The position numbers were made by a program, and so were the translations under genes. The notes beneath the pieces are model-generated. The model was not told the DNA's origin and made no database searches. It saw only the letters and a list, made by a program, of their open reading frames with translations. From CAYRLW01 sp964425215 (GTDB taxonomy: Bacteria; Spirochaetota; Spirochaetia; Treponematales; Breznakiellaceae), in NCBI GenBank assembly GCA_964425215.1, contig CAYRLW010000002.1, positions 1-64,000 on the forward strand: 64,000 nucleotides of DNA, written 5' to 3'. Every line of letters starts with the position of its first letter. Within the stretch, counting starts at the first letter, position 1. This document shows, piece after piece, positions 8,025-16,432 of the stretch.

Positions 8025-10052
8025 ATGCTCGAGCGAATGCGTAATATTGGTATCATGGCCCACATCGATGCCGGAAAAACCACCACCACGGAACGGATTC
8101 TGTATTATACCGGAAAAAGTCACAAAATAGGCGAAGTGGACGATGGCGAAGCGGTGATGGATTGGATGGAACAGGAGCAGGAGCGGGGAATTACCATTCA
8201 AAGCGCCGCTACCACCACCTATTGGCGGGACCATCAAATTAATATAATCGATACCCCCGGTCACGTGGATTTTACCGCCGAGGTGGAACGATCGCTCCGG
8301 GTCTTGGACGGCGCCATTGGAATTTTTTGCGCCGTCGGCGGCGTGGAACCCCAAACGGAAACCGTATGGCATCAAGCGGATCGCTACAAGGTACCCCGCA
8401 TCGGCTTTATCAACAAGATGGACCGAATCGGCTCTGATTTTTTTGGGGTAATTGAAGAGATCAAGGCAAAATTGGCCGCTAATCCCGTGGCCATTCAACT
8501 GCCCATAGGAAAAGAAAGTTCCTTCGAGGGGGTCATTGATCTAATCGAGATGAAGGAAATCCGCTGGGATGCCTCTACCGACGGGGAGGAAATGATCTAC
8601 GCCCCCATCGCGGCGGAACGGGAAGCCCTGGCCCAGCAATGGCGGGATAATTTGATCGATGCCCTCTCGTCCCATAGCGAAAAAATTACCGACCTGTATC
8701 TTAACGGCGAAGAAATACCCCTGGACCTGATTCGACGGGAATTACGGGCTATGGTGATCGCCCGGTCCATCGTTCCCATCCTATGCGGCGCTTCGCGACG
8801 GAATATGGGTGTCCAACCCCTTATCGACGCGGTGGTGTACTACCTCCCTTCCCCCAACGAGGTTATTCCGGCTCTTGGGCACCATTTAAAAAAAGAAGAG
8901 GAGGTTTCGGTACCCTGCGATCCAAAAGGAACTCCCCTGGGTTTGGTGTTCAAAATTCAGTATGATCGGGAGGCGGGAAGTCTCTGCTATGTCCGAATGT
9001 ACTCCGGCAGTATCAAAGTAGGTTCGGTGGTGTACAATATCGGCAAAAAAAAGCGGGAACGGGCCAATCGAATACTGCGTATGCACTCCAATAAATCCGA
9101 GCCTATGGACGAACTGGCGGCGGGAGATATTGGCGTTATCATTGGCATGAAACTGGCTCAAACCGGTGACACCATCGGCAGTGAAGGTTGGCCCGTGGTC
9201 TTAGAAAAAATGCAGTTTCCCGAACCGGTTATCTCGGTGGCCATTGAACCAAAAACCCTGTCGGAACAGGAAAAATTAAAGGATGTGCTTGAAATTCTGG
9301 CCAAGGAAGATCCCACCTTTACCACCAAGGAGAACGAAGAAACCGGGCAGTTGATAATTTCGGGGATGGGGGAACTTCACTTAGACGTTCTCGTTACCCG
9401 GATTCTTAAAGAATACAACGTGGGAGCCAAGGTTGGAAATCCCCAGGTTACGTACCGAGAATCGGTTTCCAAGACGGTGGAACACACCCAAACCTTCTCT
9501 AAGGTTATCGCGGGTAAGGAAAACAGCGCCACCCTTACTCTGCGGGTAGAAAGCCTGCCCCGGGGTTCGGGGAACCGATACACCAACGGGGTAAAGAAGA
9601 ATCAGGCTCCGGAAGGGATCTTTGACGCCGTCGAACGGGGGGTTAATTCCGCTTTTCCATCGGGCATAGTCCTTGGGTACCCCTGTATCGATATTGGGGT
9701 CACCCTGATCGATCTTCAATATTCCGAACTCACGGGCACCGAACTAGCCTTTGAAGCCTGCGCCAGTATGGGCTTTGACGAGGCCTGCCGAACAGCTAAC
9801 CCCATACTGTTGGAACCCATTATGGCGGTTAATTTAATTTGTCCTAAGGAATTCGTCGGTGATGTGATCAGCCTGGTGATTCAAAGGGGAGGGCTTGTAC
9901 AAAGCCGGGATTCCAAACTTACCATGGACTACGTAAAAGCCCAGGCTCCCATGGCCAAAATGTTCGGCTTTATGACCGCCCTCCGCTCCGTAAGCCAAGG
10001 CCGCGCAACCTTCTCCATGGAATTCTCCCACTTCGAGAAAAAGTCAAACTAA
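8025..10052 (+). CDS. Elongation factor G, EF-G2-type paralogue
   Basis: This translational GTPase of 675 residues carries the P-loop AHIDAGKTT, the effector region with RGITIQSAATT, DTPGHVDF, and NKMD. All five EF-G domains appear to be present, ending in the domain V region. It is slightly shorter than standard FusA (about 690-700), and its switch region differs in detail from the usual SAATTCFW, which suits the second EF-G class common in spirochaetes. It could act in elongation or ribosome recycling. The start at ATG 8025 follows AGGAG by 8 nt; a longer frame starting with TTG at 7998 includes that Shine-Dalgarno and is rejected. Its last 49 bp and stop are duplicated downstream in a 160-bp tandem repeat. 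Confidence 0.85.
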   Translation: MLERMRNIGIMAHIDAGKTTTTERILYYTGKSHKIGEVDDGEAVMDWMEQEQERGITIQSAATTTYWRDHQINIIDTPGHVDFTAEVERSLRVLDGAIGIFCAVGGVEPQTETVWHQADRYKVPRIGFINKMDRIGSDFFGVIEEIKAKLAANPVAIQLPIGKESSFEGVIDLIEMKEIRWDASTDGEEMIYAPIAAEREALAQQWRDNLIDALSSHSEKITDLYLNGEEIPLDLIRRELRAMVIARSIVPILCGASRRNMGVQPLIDAVVYYLPSPNEVIPALGHHLKKEEEVSVPCDPKGTPLGLVFKIQYDREAGSLCYVRMYSGSIKVGSVVYNIGKKKRERANRILRMHSNKSEPMDELAAGDIGVIIGMKLAQTGDTIGSEGWPVVLEKMQFPEPVISVAIEPKTLSEQEKLKDVLEILAKEDPTFTTKENEETGQLIISGMGELHLDVLVTRILKEYNVGAKVGNPQVTYRESVSKTVEHTQTFSKVIAGKENSATLTLRVESLPRGSGNRYTNGVKKNQAPEGIFDAVERGVNSAFPSGIVLGYPCIDIGVTLIDLQYSELTGTELAFEACASMGFDEACRTANPILLEPIMAVNLICPKEFVGDVISLVIQRGGLVQSRDSKLTMDYVKAQAPMAKMFGFMTALRSVSQGRATFSMEFSHFEKKSN

Positions 10053-10420
10053 AACTACCAAGCCCCCATAACCAGTTACCGTGCGCGGCNNNNNNNNNNN
10101 NNNNNNNNNNNNNNNNNNNNNNNNNNNNNNNNNNNNNNNNNNNNNNNNNNNNNNNNNNNNNNNNNNNNNNNNNNNNNNNNNNNNNNNNNGGGCGGCCACG
10201 GATGGCCGCGGGGGAAACCCGCGGAAAAGGCTCTGCTTTTTCCGTCGCCATGGACGGCGCCGCAACCTTCTCCATGGAATTCTCCCACTTCGAGAAAAAG
10301 TCAAACTAAAACTACCAAGCCCCCATAACCAGTTACCGTGCGCGGCCTTGGGCGGCCACGGATGGCCGCGGGGGAAACCCGCGGAAAAGGCTCTGCTTTT
10401 TCCGCCGCCATGGACGGCGC
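10004..10420. repeat. Tandem duplication of about 160 bp spanning the EF-G2 3' end, with REP-like hairpins
   Basis: Positions 10004-10089 (end of EF-G2 plus 37 bp) recur exactly at 10261-10346, and 10190-10260 recurs at 10350-10420 with one mismatch. Between the parts of the first copy are 100 N where the second copy has just CTT. The unit holds a palindrome cluster: GCGGCCA/TGGCCGC (10352-10369), CCGCGGG/CCCGCGG (10366-10384) and GGAAAA/TTTTCC (10383-10403). Because the repeat caused the contig break, copy number is unknown and at least two. It lies 17 bp from the stop of the convergent penicillin-binding protein gene. Confidence 0.8.
10090..10189. other. Assembly gap of 100 N inside a tandem repeat
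   Basis: The gap length is a placeholder. Comparison with the second repeat copy suggests either 3 missing bases or a whole number of extra 160-bp units plus 3. Confidence 0.85.
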
Positions 10421-10437
10421 CGCGACGAGGGGCACCC

Positions 10438-13002
10438 CTAATTCAACAGGGGGTTGTACGGGGTGGTCGTTGAATTTCCGGAAGGATAGGCGTTATTACC
10501 CGATGAATTGGAGGGGGCTCCGCTCGGGAGATTCTTCAGGTCCAACTGGGGCATTTTTAGCTGATCCTGCAGGCCGGTGGTATCGATATGGAAGGTATCC
10601 TGTTTCATTAATTCTAGGGCTCGGTTCGTTTTGGCTTGGTTGTTTTCGTGGATATCGCAGTACCGCGACGGCTGGGTACCCTCAAGGAACGTTAGGGTAA
10701 CGGTTCCCTCGTCGCAGTACTGGGTGGGTAAAAGGCCCGAAACTGCGCAGACTGTTACGTCTATCAGCCCCGTGGCGGGACGGACAAAATCTCTCATGGG
10801 AAGACCCTGGTGGATTTCCCGCATGTAGTCCGCCCACGTGGGTCCCGCGATGGTGGCGCCGGTTTGGGTTACTCCGAGGGAGTTCCCCGGACGGTCGAAC
10901 CCAAACCACACGGCGGTGGTATAGTAGGGGGTAAAGCCTACCGTCCACGCGTCGGCCCAGTTTTGGGTGGTGCCCGTTTTCCCCGCCGCAGGAATGGTGA
11001 ATTTATTGCCATTTTTATCTTTATACGTAAATTTTGAACCGTACCCCGCCGCGTAGGCCAGGGTACCGCTTTGTACGGTTTTTTCCAATAGGGTGGTCAT
11101 GACGTAGGCGTTTTGGGGGCTGATAAGCTGGATAGCCGAACCCTTTCGCTTCTGTTGTAATCGCAGTTCTTTTTCCGGATCCAGTATAACCCGTCCGTTT
11201 CGGTCTTCCACCGTTCTAATGGCTATGGGCGTCACTTCCCTTCCCTGGTTCGCGAAAATAGAAAACGCCCTAGCCATTTGAATGGGCGCTACGCTGATGA
11301 CCCCGAGCCCCATGGGGTATACCCGTGGAAAGGTTTGACGCTTTACCTGGGGATCATCTATTCCTAAAAGGAGGGCCGCCCGGTCGATGGCCGCGTCGAA
11401 GCCGATACCGTCCAAAACTTTAAGGGACGGTACATTCATGGAGTGGGCTAGGGCGTACCATAAGAGGACGGGGCCCTTCCATTCGCCCTTAAAATTAAGG
11501 GGTATATAGGGGGTCCCATCCTCATTATAAAAAACCACCGGAGCGTCGTAGATCAGCGTCGCGGGGGTGAACTTTCTGGAATCGATGGCTGCCGAATAGT
11601 ACAGGGGCTTAAAGGAGCTTCCGGGCATAATTTGACCCTGGATCGCCCGGATCAGCTGGTTCGATTGGTCGTATTTGGACCCCCCAATGAGAGCTTTGAT
11701 ATATCCGGTATCGTTTTCGATAGAAATAAGGGCTCCTTCGACGGTGTTTTTTTCGGCGATGGTTTTAAGCTGTCCGTAGGCTCCGTTGGTTAGGGTTTTA
11801 AGGTTGTCCAAACCAAAAAGAAGGGCCGCCGTATCGACGATGGGGTTGATATTTTTAATGTACTGGGATCGGGAGTTCTGTTCCGTTTGGGTCTCCGAAG
11901 AAGCGTGGATGGTATCGATATCAAAGGCCAGGGACAGCATATCCACAATGGGGATGTAAATTTGTTCCGCCTTATCCAAACGAACGTTTTGGGTTTGCTT
12001 GTATTCTTCGTTGGCCTGACTTAAGCCCCGGGCCATGTACTTGTTCGCCGCGTCTTGAAAGCTTAAATCCAGGGTCGTATGGACGGTAAAACCATCCTTG
12101 TAAATATCCAGGGACCCGTAGAGCATATTTTCCAGTTGCCGTCGGACGTACTCGCTGAACCAGGGGGCCTTATCGTCCCGGTTAAAGTACGCCGAGCTGG
12201 ATACCCGGGTATAATCGTAATTATCCCAGTATTGGTTGAAGGAAGCCTCCGCCTCCGCTTTCGTGGCGTACCCCAATTCTACCATCCGGTCCAGCACCGC
12301 TTTTTGCCGTTCCTTGGCCACGTTGGGATTATCCAGGGGGTTATACTTCGCGGGACTGGAAAGTTGGATGACCAGGATCGCCGATTCCGCCAGGGTTATA
12401 TCCCGGGCGCTGTGGCCAAAGTAGTACTTACTGGCCGCTTCCACCCCGTAGGTTCCCGCTCCCATATACATTTTATTCAGATACAGTTCCAAAATTTCAT
12501 TTTTAGTGTATCTACGTTCCAATTGAAGGGCCCACCACAGTTCCCGTAATTTGCGGGTTATCGATTTGTCCGATCGATCGGCGTACAGGGTGCCGGCAAC
12601 CTGTTGGGTTATGGTAGAACCCCCTCCAAGGTTTTTTCCGATCAAGCGACCCAGGACCGCCCGGAAAATAGCTTTAACGCTAAATCCATGGTGTTTATAA
12701 AAATCCGGGTCCTCCCGGGCTAACACCGCGTAAATTAGATGTTTTGGGAGCTCGTTTATGGATATCAATTCCCGTTTTTCTTCCGCAGAAAATTCGGTTA
12801 TCAAATTATCGTGGATATCTAATATTTTAGTGGGCAACGCGGGCGCAAAATCGGTAAAATTTTCTTGATTTTTAATATTTACCGTCTCTGCCAAAGAAAG
12901 TCCCACGGCTACGCCAATTAACACCGCCGCGATAATGGTGATGAGCGCTACTATACGGATGATGATAGACTGTTTTTGCGGACGGACCATGTTGAATGCC
13001 AT
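10438..13002 (-). CDS. Class A penicillin-binding protein (PBP1A-like)
   Basis: This bifunctional peptidoglycan synthase of about 854 residues is anchored by one N-terminal transmembrane helix (near residues 12-35) and acts in the periplasm. The GT51 glycosyltransferase domain shows EDPDFYKHHG with the catalytic Glu, then GGSTITQQ. The transpeptidase domain shows SSFK (SxxK), SMN (SxN) and KTGT. The C-terminal 60 residues are rich in Pro, Asn, Ser and Thr and look unstructured. The frame is open up to 13158, but a TTGACA/TAGGCT promoter overlaps that extension. Starts at 13008, 13002 or 12990 are therefore more likely; 13002 lies 7 nt from the -10 box. Confidence 0.9.
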   Translation of the reverse strand: MAFNMVRPQKQSIIIRIVALITIIAAVLIGVAVGLSLAETVNIKNQENFTDFAPALPTKILDIHDNLITEFSAEEKRELISINELPKHLIYAVLAREDPDFYKHHGFSVKAIFRAVLGRLIGKNLGGGSTITQQVAGTLYADRSDKSITRKLRELWWALQLERRYTKNEILELYLNKMYMGAGTYGVEAASKYYFGHSARDITLAESAILVIQLSSPAKYNPLDNPNVAKERQKAVLDRMVELGYATKAEAEASFNQYWDNYDYTRVSSSAYFNRDDKAPWFSEYVRRQLENMLYGSLDIYKDGFTVHTTLDLSFQDAANKYMARGLSQANEEYKQTQNVRLDKAEQIYIPIVDMLSLAFDIDTIHASSETQTEQNSRSQYIKNINPIVDTAALLFGLDNLKTLTNGAYGQLKTIAEKNTVEGALISIENDTGYIKALIGGSKYDQSNQLIRAIQGQIMPGSSFKPLYYSAAIDSRKFTPATLIYDAPVVFYNEDGTPYIPLNFKGEWKGPVLLWYALAHSMNVPSLKVLDGIGFDAAIDRAALLLGIDDPQVKRQTFPRVYPMGLGVISVAPIQMARAFSIFANQGREVTPIAIRTVEDRNGRVILDPEKELRLQQKRKGSAIQLISPQNAYVMTTLLEKTVQSGTLAYAAGYGSKFTYKDKNGNKFTIPAAGKTGTTQNWADAWTVGFTPYYTTAVWFGFDRPGNSLGVTQTGATIAGPTWADYMREIHQGLPMRDFVRPATGLIDVTVCAVSGLLPTQYCDEGTVTLTFLEGTQPSRYCDIHENNQAKTNRALELMKQDTFHIDTTGLQDQLKMPQLDLKNLPSGAPSNSSGNNAYPSGNSTTTPYNPLLN

Positions 13003-13009
13003 GGCCATG

Positions 13010-13038
13010 AGCCTACGGAAGGGCCGTCTTTTTGTCAA
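13010..13038 (-). promoter_or_regulatory. Promoter of the penicillin-binding protein gene
   Basis: On the minus strand TTGACA (13038-13033), a 17-bp spacer and TAGGCT (13015-13010) precede the ATG codons at 13008, 13002 and 12990. The transcript would have almost no leader. Confidence 0.55.
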
Positions 13039-13136
13039 GCGTAGAGCCGATGAGAATCCCAGCAAGCCTGGAGTGTGCCGGACTGGTCCGTTGTATAGGA
13101 GAGCAGACTGTTTGATCCCCAATACGCCGCGGCAAC

Positions 13137-13163
13137 AAAAAAAAAGGCCGGTTCGCACCGGCC
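13137..13163 (-). terminator. Rho-independent terminator after the envelope gene pair
   Basis: Read on the minus strand, a 7-bp GC-rich stem (GGCCGGT/ACCGGCC) with a 4-nt loop is followed by nine T. It lies about 110 bp past the stop of the 13273 gene and so ends the M23/PEGA-like transcript before the penicillin-binding protein promoter. Confidence 0.85.
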
Positions 13164-13272
13164 CGCCCTTGAGGCATATCGGAAGTATAGCAATTTGGGA
13201 GGGGAACTATAGGTCCGACATCATCAATATCGGTTTTTATCGCCCTTCCTTGAGAGATTTTACTCAGTCTGC

Positions 13273-14253
13273 CTAATTTTTCTCCGTTACCGTCACATCA
13301 ACGGTTAGGGATACCTGATAATTCCGGCCCCGCTGGATGGTAAGTTGCTTTACAATAGAATAATCGCCCACCTGGAATAGGACTTCGTGCTCCCCCGGTT
13401 CGGTGGGTTGGTATTGACGAGGTTTTTCTACCCTTATCTTATCAAAAAATATAATCGCGTTTTCCGGTCCCTCAAAGGAAATTAAGGGGGTTGGATCCTG
13501 AAGATTAACCGAAATTTCCAGAACCTTACCCCGTTCTATAACAAAGGTTCGGCTTTCGTTCCGGTACGCGTCGGAAACGATCGTTAGGTTATGCTCCCCT
13601 TCCTTTAAAATACGTTCCTTTGCGGGATCTTCTACCACCGCATCGTCGATTAACAACGTAAAAGGCTTATCCTTTAACTGTTCTGGATAGATGATTTGGG
13701 TTTTTAAGGCCCCTTCGTTGGCGATAAGGCTCTTTGCGCTCAATTGAAACACCATGGATTCAATTTCATCCCCCAGGCCCTTAATAACCGGCATAAGACG
13801 TACCAGTATGGGGAAGGAAGCGGGCGAAAGCACCGCCGTGGGGATGGAAACGTAGGGGGACGCCTTTAAGTCCGCATCCAGCCGGAGTGGAATTTGGTAG
13901 ATCGCCTGCAACTTATTGGGCAACAGTTCAAACCCGACCCGCTCGGCTTGAATATCCGCCACACCCTTGGGGGGGACCGTTTTTAAATTGGTGTAAATAG
14001 AGATGGCTAAACTGCCCCTGTATTTAAAATAAGCCTGGGGAATTTTAAGATCCAGCTCGATTCCCTTGAGGAATCGGCTTCCTTGCGCTAATTTGACTAC
14101 CACCGAATCCACATAGGATAACGAGAGGGGCTTCTGTTCGGAAGCTTCTACCCCCAGTTCCATCGAACCTGCCACAATGGTCCGGAAATTCTCTGCCATT
14201 ACAGGCATTCCGAGGACGAGCGATAGGAGCGCCGCACCGTACCTGCGTTTCAT
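13273..14253 (-). CDS. Exported protein with PEGA-like C-terminal beta domains, function unknown
   Basis: The 326-residue product starts with a signal peptide (MKRRYGAALLSLVLGMPVMA). No enzymatic motif is recognised. The first 190 residues look like a beta-rich domain. From residue 205 on there are two short beta modules resembling PEGA-type repeats (for example KPFTLLIDD and NAIIFFDKIR), which are common on surface proteins. The ATG overlaps the stop of the upstream M23 peptidase gene by 4 nt (ATGA), so translation is coupled. The pair probably acts together at the cell envelope, perhaps as a peptidase and its exported partner. Confidence 0.6.
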   Translation of the reverse strand: MKRRYGAALLSLVLGMPVMAENFRTIVAGSMELGVEASEQKPLSLSYVDSVVVKLAQGSRFLKGIELDLKIPQAYFKYRGSLAISIYTNLKTVPPKGVADIQAERVGFELLPNKLQAIYQIPLRLDADLKASPYVSIPTAVLSPASFPILVRLMPVIKGLGDEIESMVFQLSAKSLIANEGALKTQIIYPEQLKDKPFTLLIDDAVVEDPAKERILKEGEHNLTIVSDAYRNESRTFVIERGKVLEISVNLQDPTPLISFEGPENAIIFFDKIRVEKPRQYQPTEPGEHEVLFQVGDYSIVKQLTIQRGRNYQVSLTVDVTVTEKN

Positions 14254-15200
14254 CGTTCTATTCCTCTGGTGGGTAGTACATTTGCCGGGTTTAGGGGTTT
14301 TCCGTTTTGCCGTAACTCAAAATGCAAATGCGGTCCCGTAGATTGTCCGGTAGAACCCACTCTCCCCAATAGACTACCGGATTGGAGATTCTTATGCAAG
14401 ACCGTTAAAACTGCGGATAAATGTCCATAAAGGCTGGTCCAGCCGCCTTCGTGTTTTAAAAGAACATAATTTCCATAAATAGCGTTATAACCAATCTCCT
14501 GAACCGTTCCTTCCCGACACGCGTAGACCTCCGTTCCTTCGGGGGCCGCTAAATCCAGGCCTTCGTGGAAGACCAAATGTCCGGTTACAGGGTTTCGGCG
14601 GATACCGAAGCCGCTGGTCACATGAAAGGCCGGCAGGGGGTACCGGAACGCCGTATTTAAGAAAAACGCCCGCTCGGTGGGGGAAAAATCTTCCCCCGGG
14701 AAAAATAAAAATCGTTCTGTTCTGGTATTTCCGCGAATGACCACCGGGATACCCTGCCGGTCTGATCGGGCGGAGAAAAGTAATCGTTCCAAATCCGTGG
14801 TGGGATGTTCGCTAATAAAAATGCCCTGAATAGTCGGGAGCAGTAAAACAGTACCCCCTTCTATGGTGTCGGCGGCGTGTATTCTATTCACCGTGGCTAT
14901 GGTTCCGTAGGGAACGTTGCACCGGGCGGCTATATCGAATAAGTCCTCGTCTTTTTTGGCGCTGTATTGATAGACGGTTAGGGAGTCCATGATTTTTTCA
15001 AGATTTGAACCCACCTGTTCCAGCTGGACTACCTGTTTTCGTCCCTCTTCCACATCCCCTTGAAATTGTAGAAACTCCACATCCCTGTTGTTCAGCGTGG
15101 TGATGGTGGGATAGGTACCAGCGGGAGCGTTATCCTTTGCCCAAAGGGGACTGAATAGGAACAGGAAAAGCGTTAAAAAGGAAAATCGAAATTTCACCAT
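14250..15200 (-). CDS. LysM and M23 peptidase family protein (murein hydrolase or activator)
   Basis: This exported protein of 316 residues has a signal peptide (first 21 residues), a LysM-like module near residues 80-130 (DLFDIAARCNVPYGTIATVN), and a C-terminal LytM/M23 domain. The M23 zinc ligands are present: HEGLD (H-x3-D, near residue 220) and HLHFE (near residue 295). Members cut peptide cross-links in peptidoglycan or, when degenerate, activate amidases; the intact ligands favour catalysis. It is the first gene of a two-gene unit with the PEGA-like protein. The start at 15200 has a weak GGAAG 4 nt upstream. Confidence 0.88.
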   Translation of the reverse strand: MVKFRFSFLTLFLFLFSPLWAKDNAPAGTYPTITTLNNRDVEFLQFQGDVEEGRKQVVQLEQVGSNLEKIMDSLTVYQYSAKKDEDLFDIAARCNVPYGTIATVNRIHAADTIEGGTVLLLPTIQGIFISEHPTTDLERLLFSARSDRQGIPVVIRGNTRTERFLFFPGEDFSPTERAFFLNTAFRYPLPAFHVTSGFGIRRNPVTGHLVFHEGLDLAAPEGTEVYACREGTVQEIGYNAIYGNYVLLKHEGGWTSLYGHLSAVLTVLHKNLQSGSLLGRVGSTGQSTGPHLHFELRQNGKPLNPANVLPTRGIER

Positions 15201-15220
15201 GGACTTCCGATTGTACTACG

Positions 15221-15252
15221 AAAAAAAAGGCAAGGGATATCCCTTGCCTTTT
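15221..15252 (-). terminator. Rho-independent terminator of the ferredoxin gene
   Basis: A 10-bp perfect stem AAGGCAAGGG/CCCTTGCCTT with an ATAT loop is followed on the minus strand by an eight-T run. It sits between the ferredoxin stop (15301) and the M23 start (15200). It therefore ends the ferredoxin message and insulates the M23 pair. Confidence 0.85.
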
Positions 15253-15300
15253 GAGGGTTTCGCAAAAGTCTGTGACTTTTACGATTCCATACGAAAAAGA

Positions 15301-15471
15301 CTAGCCCGCGATGATCGCGTCGGTCGGACAGGCTCCCACACAGGCGCCGCAGTCCTGACACTTATCCGGATCGATCCATCGCGCTCCATCTTTTTCTGAA
15401 ATCGCTTCTACCGGGCATTCGCCTTCGCAGGCGCCACAGTTGATGCACGCATCGGTGATTTTATAAGCCAT
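15301..15471 (-). CDS. 2[4Fe-4S] ferredoxin, clostridial type
   Basis: This 56-residue electron carrier has two CxxCxxCxxxCP clusters: CINCGACEGECP and CQDCGACVGACP. Each is the classic [4Fe-4S] ligand set, so it should carry two low-potential clusters in the cytoplasm, serving fermentative oxidoreductases or flavodiiron proteins. The start at 15471 follows GAGG by 7 nt. A longer frame up to 15534 adds a hydrophobic leader not seen in the family and is rejected. It is monocistronic, with its own terminator. Confidence 0.95.
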   Translation of the reverse strand: MAYKITDACINCGACEGECPVEAISEKDGARWIDPDKCQDCGACVGACPTDAIIAG

Positions 15472-15565
15472 ACAAAACCTCGCTAAAGTATATTTTTCGC
15501 CTGGAGGATAGCACAAGCTTTCTAAGAAACTCAAGTGGTACGGGGTGTAAAGAAATAATTTTACG

Positions 15566-15653
15566 GAGGCTTTTTTAAAAGTCTGTGACGTTTAAAAAAA
15601 CCTCGTACATCAAAGGTAGCTCTTTTAAACTCCCTGAGTTTTGAAAGAGCCTC
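15566..15653. repeat. Inverted-repeat element, copy lacking the central core
   Basis: It contains the A palindrome (15566-15604, GAGG...CCTC ends with an AAGT/TCTG-type centre), then GTACATCAAAGGTAGC, then the C palindrome (to 15653, centre CTCCCTGAG). Compared with the full copies at 17603 and 30054, the middle GCAGTATTTTTGC/GCAAAAATACTGC pair is missing. Confidence 0.75.
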
Positions 15654-15667
15654 TCTGGTATAAAAAA

Positions 15668-15741
15668 TCGGGCAAGGCGGATTCGAACCGCCGACCCCAA
15701 GTCCCCCAGACTTGTACGCTAACCAACTGCGCTATTGCCCG
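15668..15741 (-). tRNA. tRNA-Pro (anticodon GGG)
   Basis: On the minus strand the acceptor stem CGGGCAA pairs with TTGCCCG, the D arm is GCGC...GCGT, the anticodon stem CAAGT/ACTTG encloses the loop CTGGGGG, and the T arm GGCGG-TTCGAAT-CCGCC is canonical. The anticodon is GGG, which reads proline codons CCC and CCU. CCA is not encoded. A short T-run follows the discriminator base. The tRNA lies between OsmC and the inverted-repeat element. Confidence 0.95.
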
Positions 15742-15820
15742 AATAAAAGCTATGGTATTTCGGTATCTTTTTACGCTACCGAATAAACTTCCGGAGCCTT
15801 TAAATCCCGAAAGCAAAAGG

Positions 15821-15850
15821 AACATACCACAGCGTTAAAGTCTCTGTCAA
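15821..15850 (-). promoter_or_regulatory. Likely promoter of tRNA-Pro
   Basis: On the minus strand TTGACA (15850-15845), an 18-bp spacer and TATGTT (15826-15821) lie about 80 bp before the tRNA 5' end. An inverted repeat TTCGGTA/TACCGAA at about 15757-15781 lies within the precursor leader. The rest of 15742-15930 holds nothing else that I can support. Confidence 0.45.
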
Positions 15851-15930
15851 CCTCCCGATCCAACCATTTTTTGGTTTTTAAGGCCTAGAAGAACCGGTGG
15901 GACCAGAAAATCCGAAACGTGCACCCTGCC

Positions 15931-16374
15931 TTATTCTTGCAGGACGATATTCACTTCTAAGTGGACCTGGGCTTTAATGGAATTAGATATAAGGCAGTTT
16001 TTTTCAGCCTTTTCAATTAATTCCTGGGCTTTTGAGCGGTCTTCCTCTGTTTTAACCACGATGGTGGGGCGCAGGATAATTTTTGTAAACGAAAAGCCCG
16101 TACTACCCAACTCTAAGGTTCCCTCAGCGTCGCTGTGGTATTCCAGGGGAACCAGCCCAGCCCTATCGATAAAGGCCAAAAAGGTGGTCATTAGACAAAT
16201 GTTCACCGAAGCCACAAAAAGGTCCTCCGGAGACCAAATACCCTCGGGTCCCTTGAACTCCGGCGGGGTGGCGACGGAAATGTCCGTTTTCCCTGGGGTT
16301 GAAATAGTTCCCCGTTTTTCCCCTTCCCAGCGCAGTGAAGTTTTATACGTGTAAGTTTTGCTTCGTACTTCCAT
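15931..16374 (-). CDS. OsmC/Ohr family protein
   Basis: The 147-residue product has the two conserved cysteines of the OsmC fold (NICLMTT and KNCLIS), which reduce organic or lipid hydroperoxides in Ohr and OsmC. Domain length and the central helix with SPEDLFVAS fit the YhfA/OsmC branch. The start at 16374 has AGGAGG 6 nt upstream; an extension to 16419 crosses that site and is rejected. A peroxide-defence role suits an anaerobe that also carries a flavodiiron protein in this window. The electron donor is not evident from context. Confidence 0.85.
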   Translation of the reverse strand: MEVRSKTYTYKTSLRWEGEKRGTISTPGKTDISVATPPEFKGPEGIWSPEDLFVASVNICLMTTFLAFIDRAGLVPLEYHSDAEGTLELGSTGFSFTKIILRPTIVVKTEEDRSKAQELIEKAEKNCLISNSIKAQVHLEVNIVLQE

Positions 16375-16432
16375 ATAACGCCTCCTCTCATTACTATGTA
16401 ATATAGTTATTTCAATCATAAAAGGGGAAGCA

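Noticed and set aside
10081..10473. Plus-strand frames across the second N gap
   Set aside because: They run through N and the hairpin repeat, and contain only a shifted copy of the EF-G2 tail.
13003..13158. Extended N-terminus of the penicillin-binding protein
   Set aside because: It contains the consensus-like promoter and the terminator of the upstream genes, so it is not coding.
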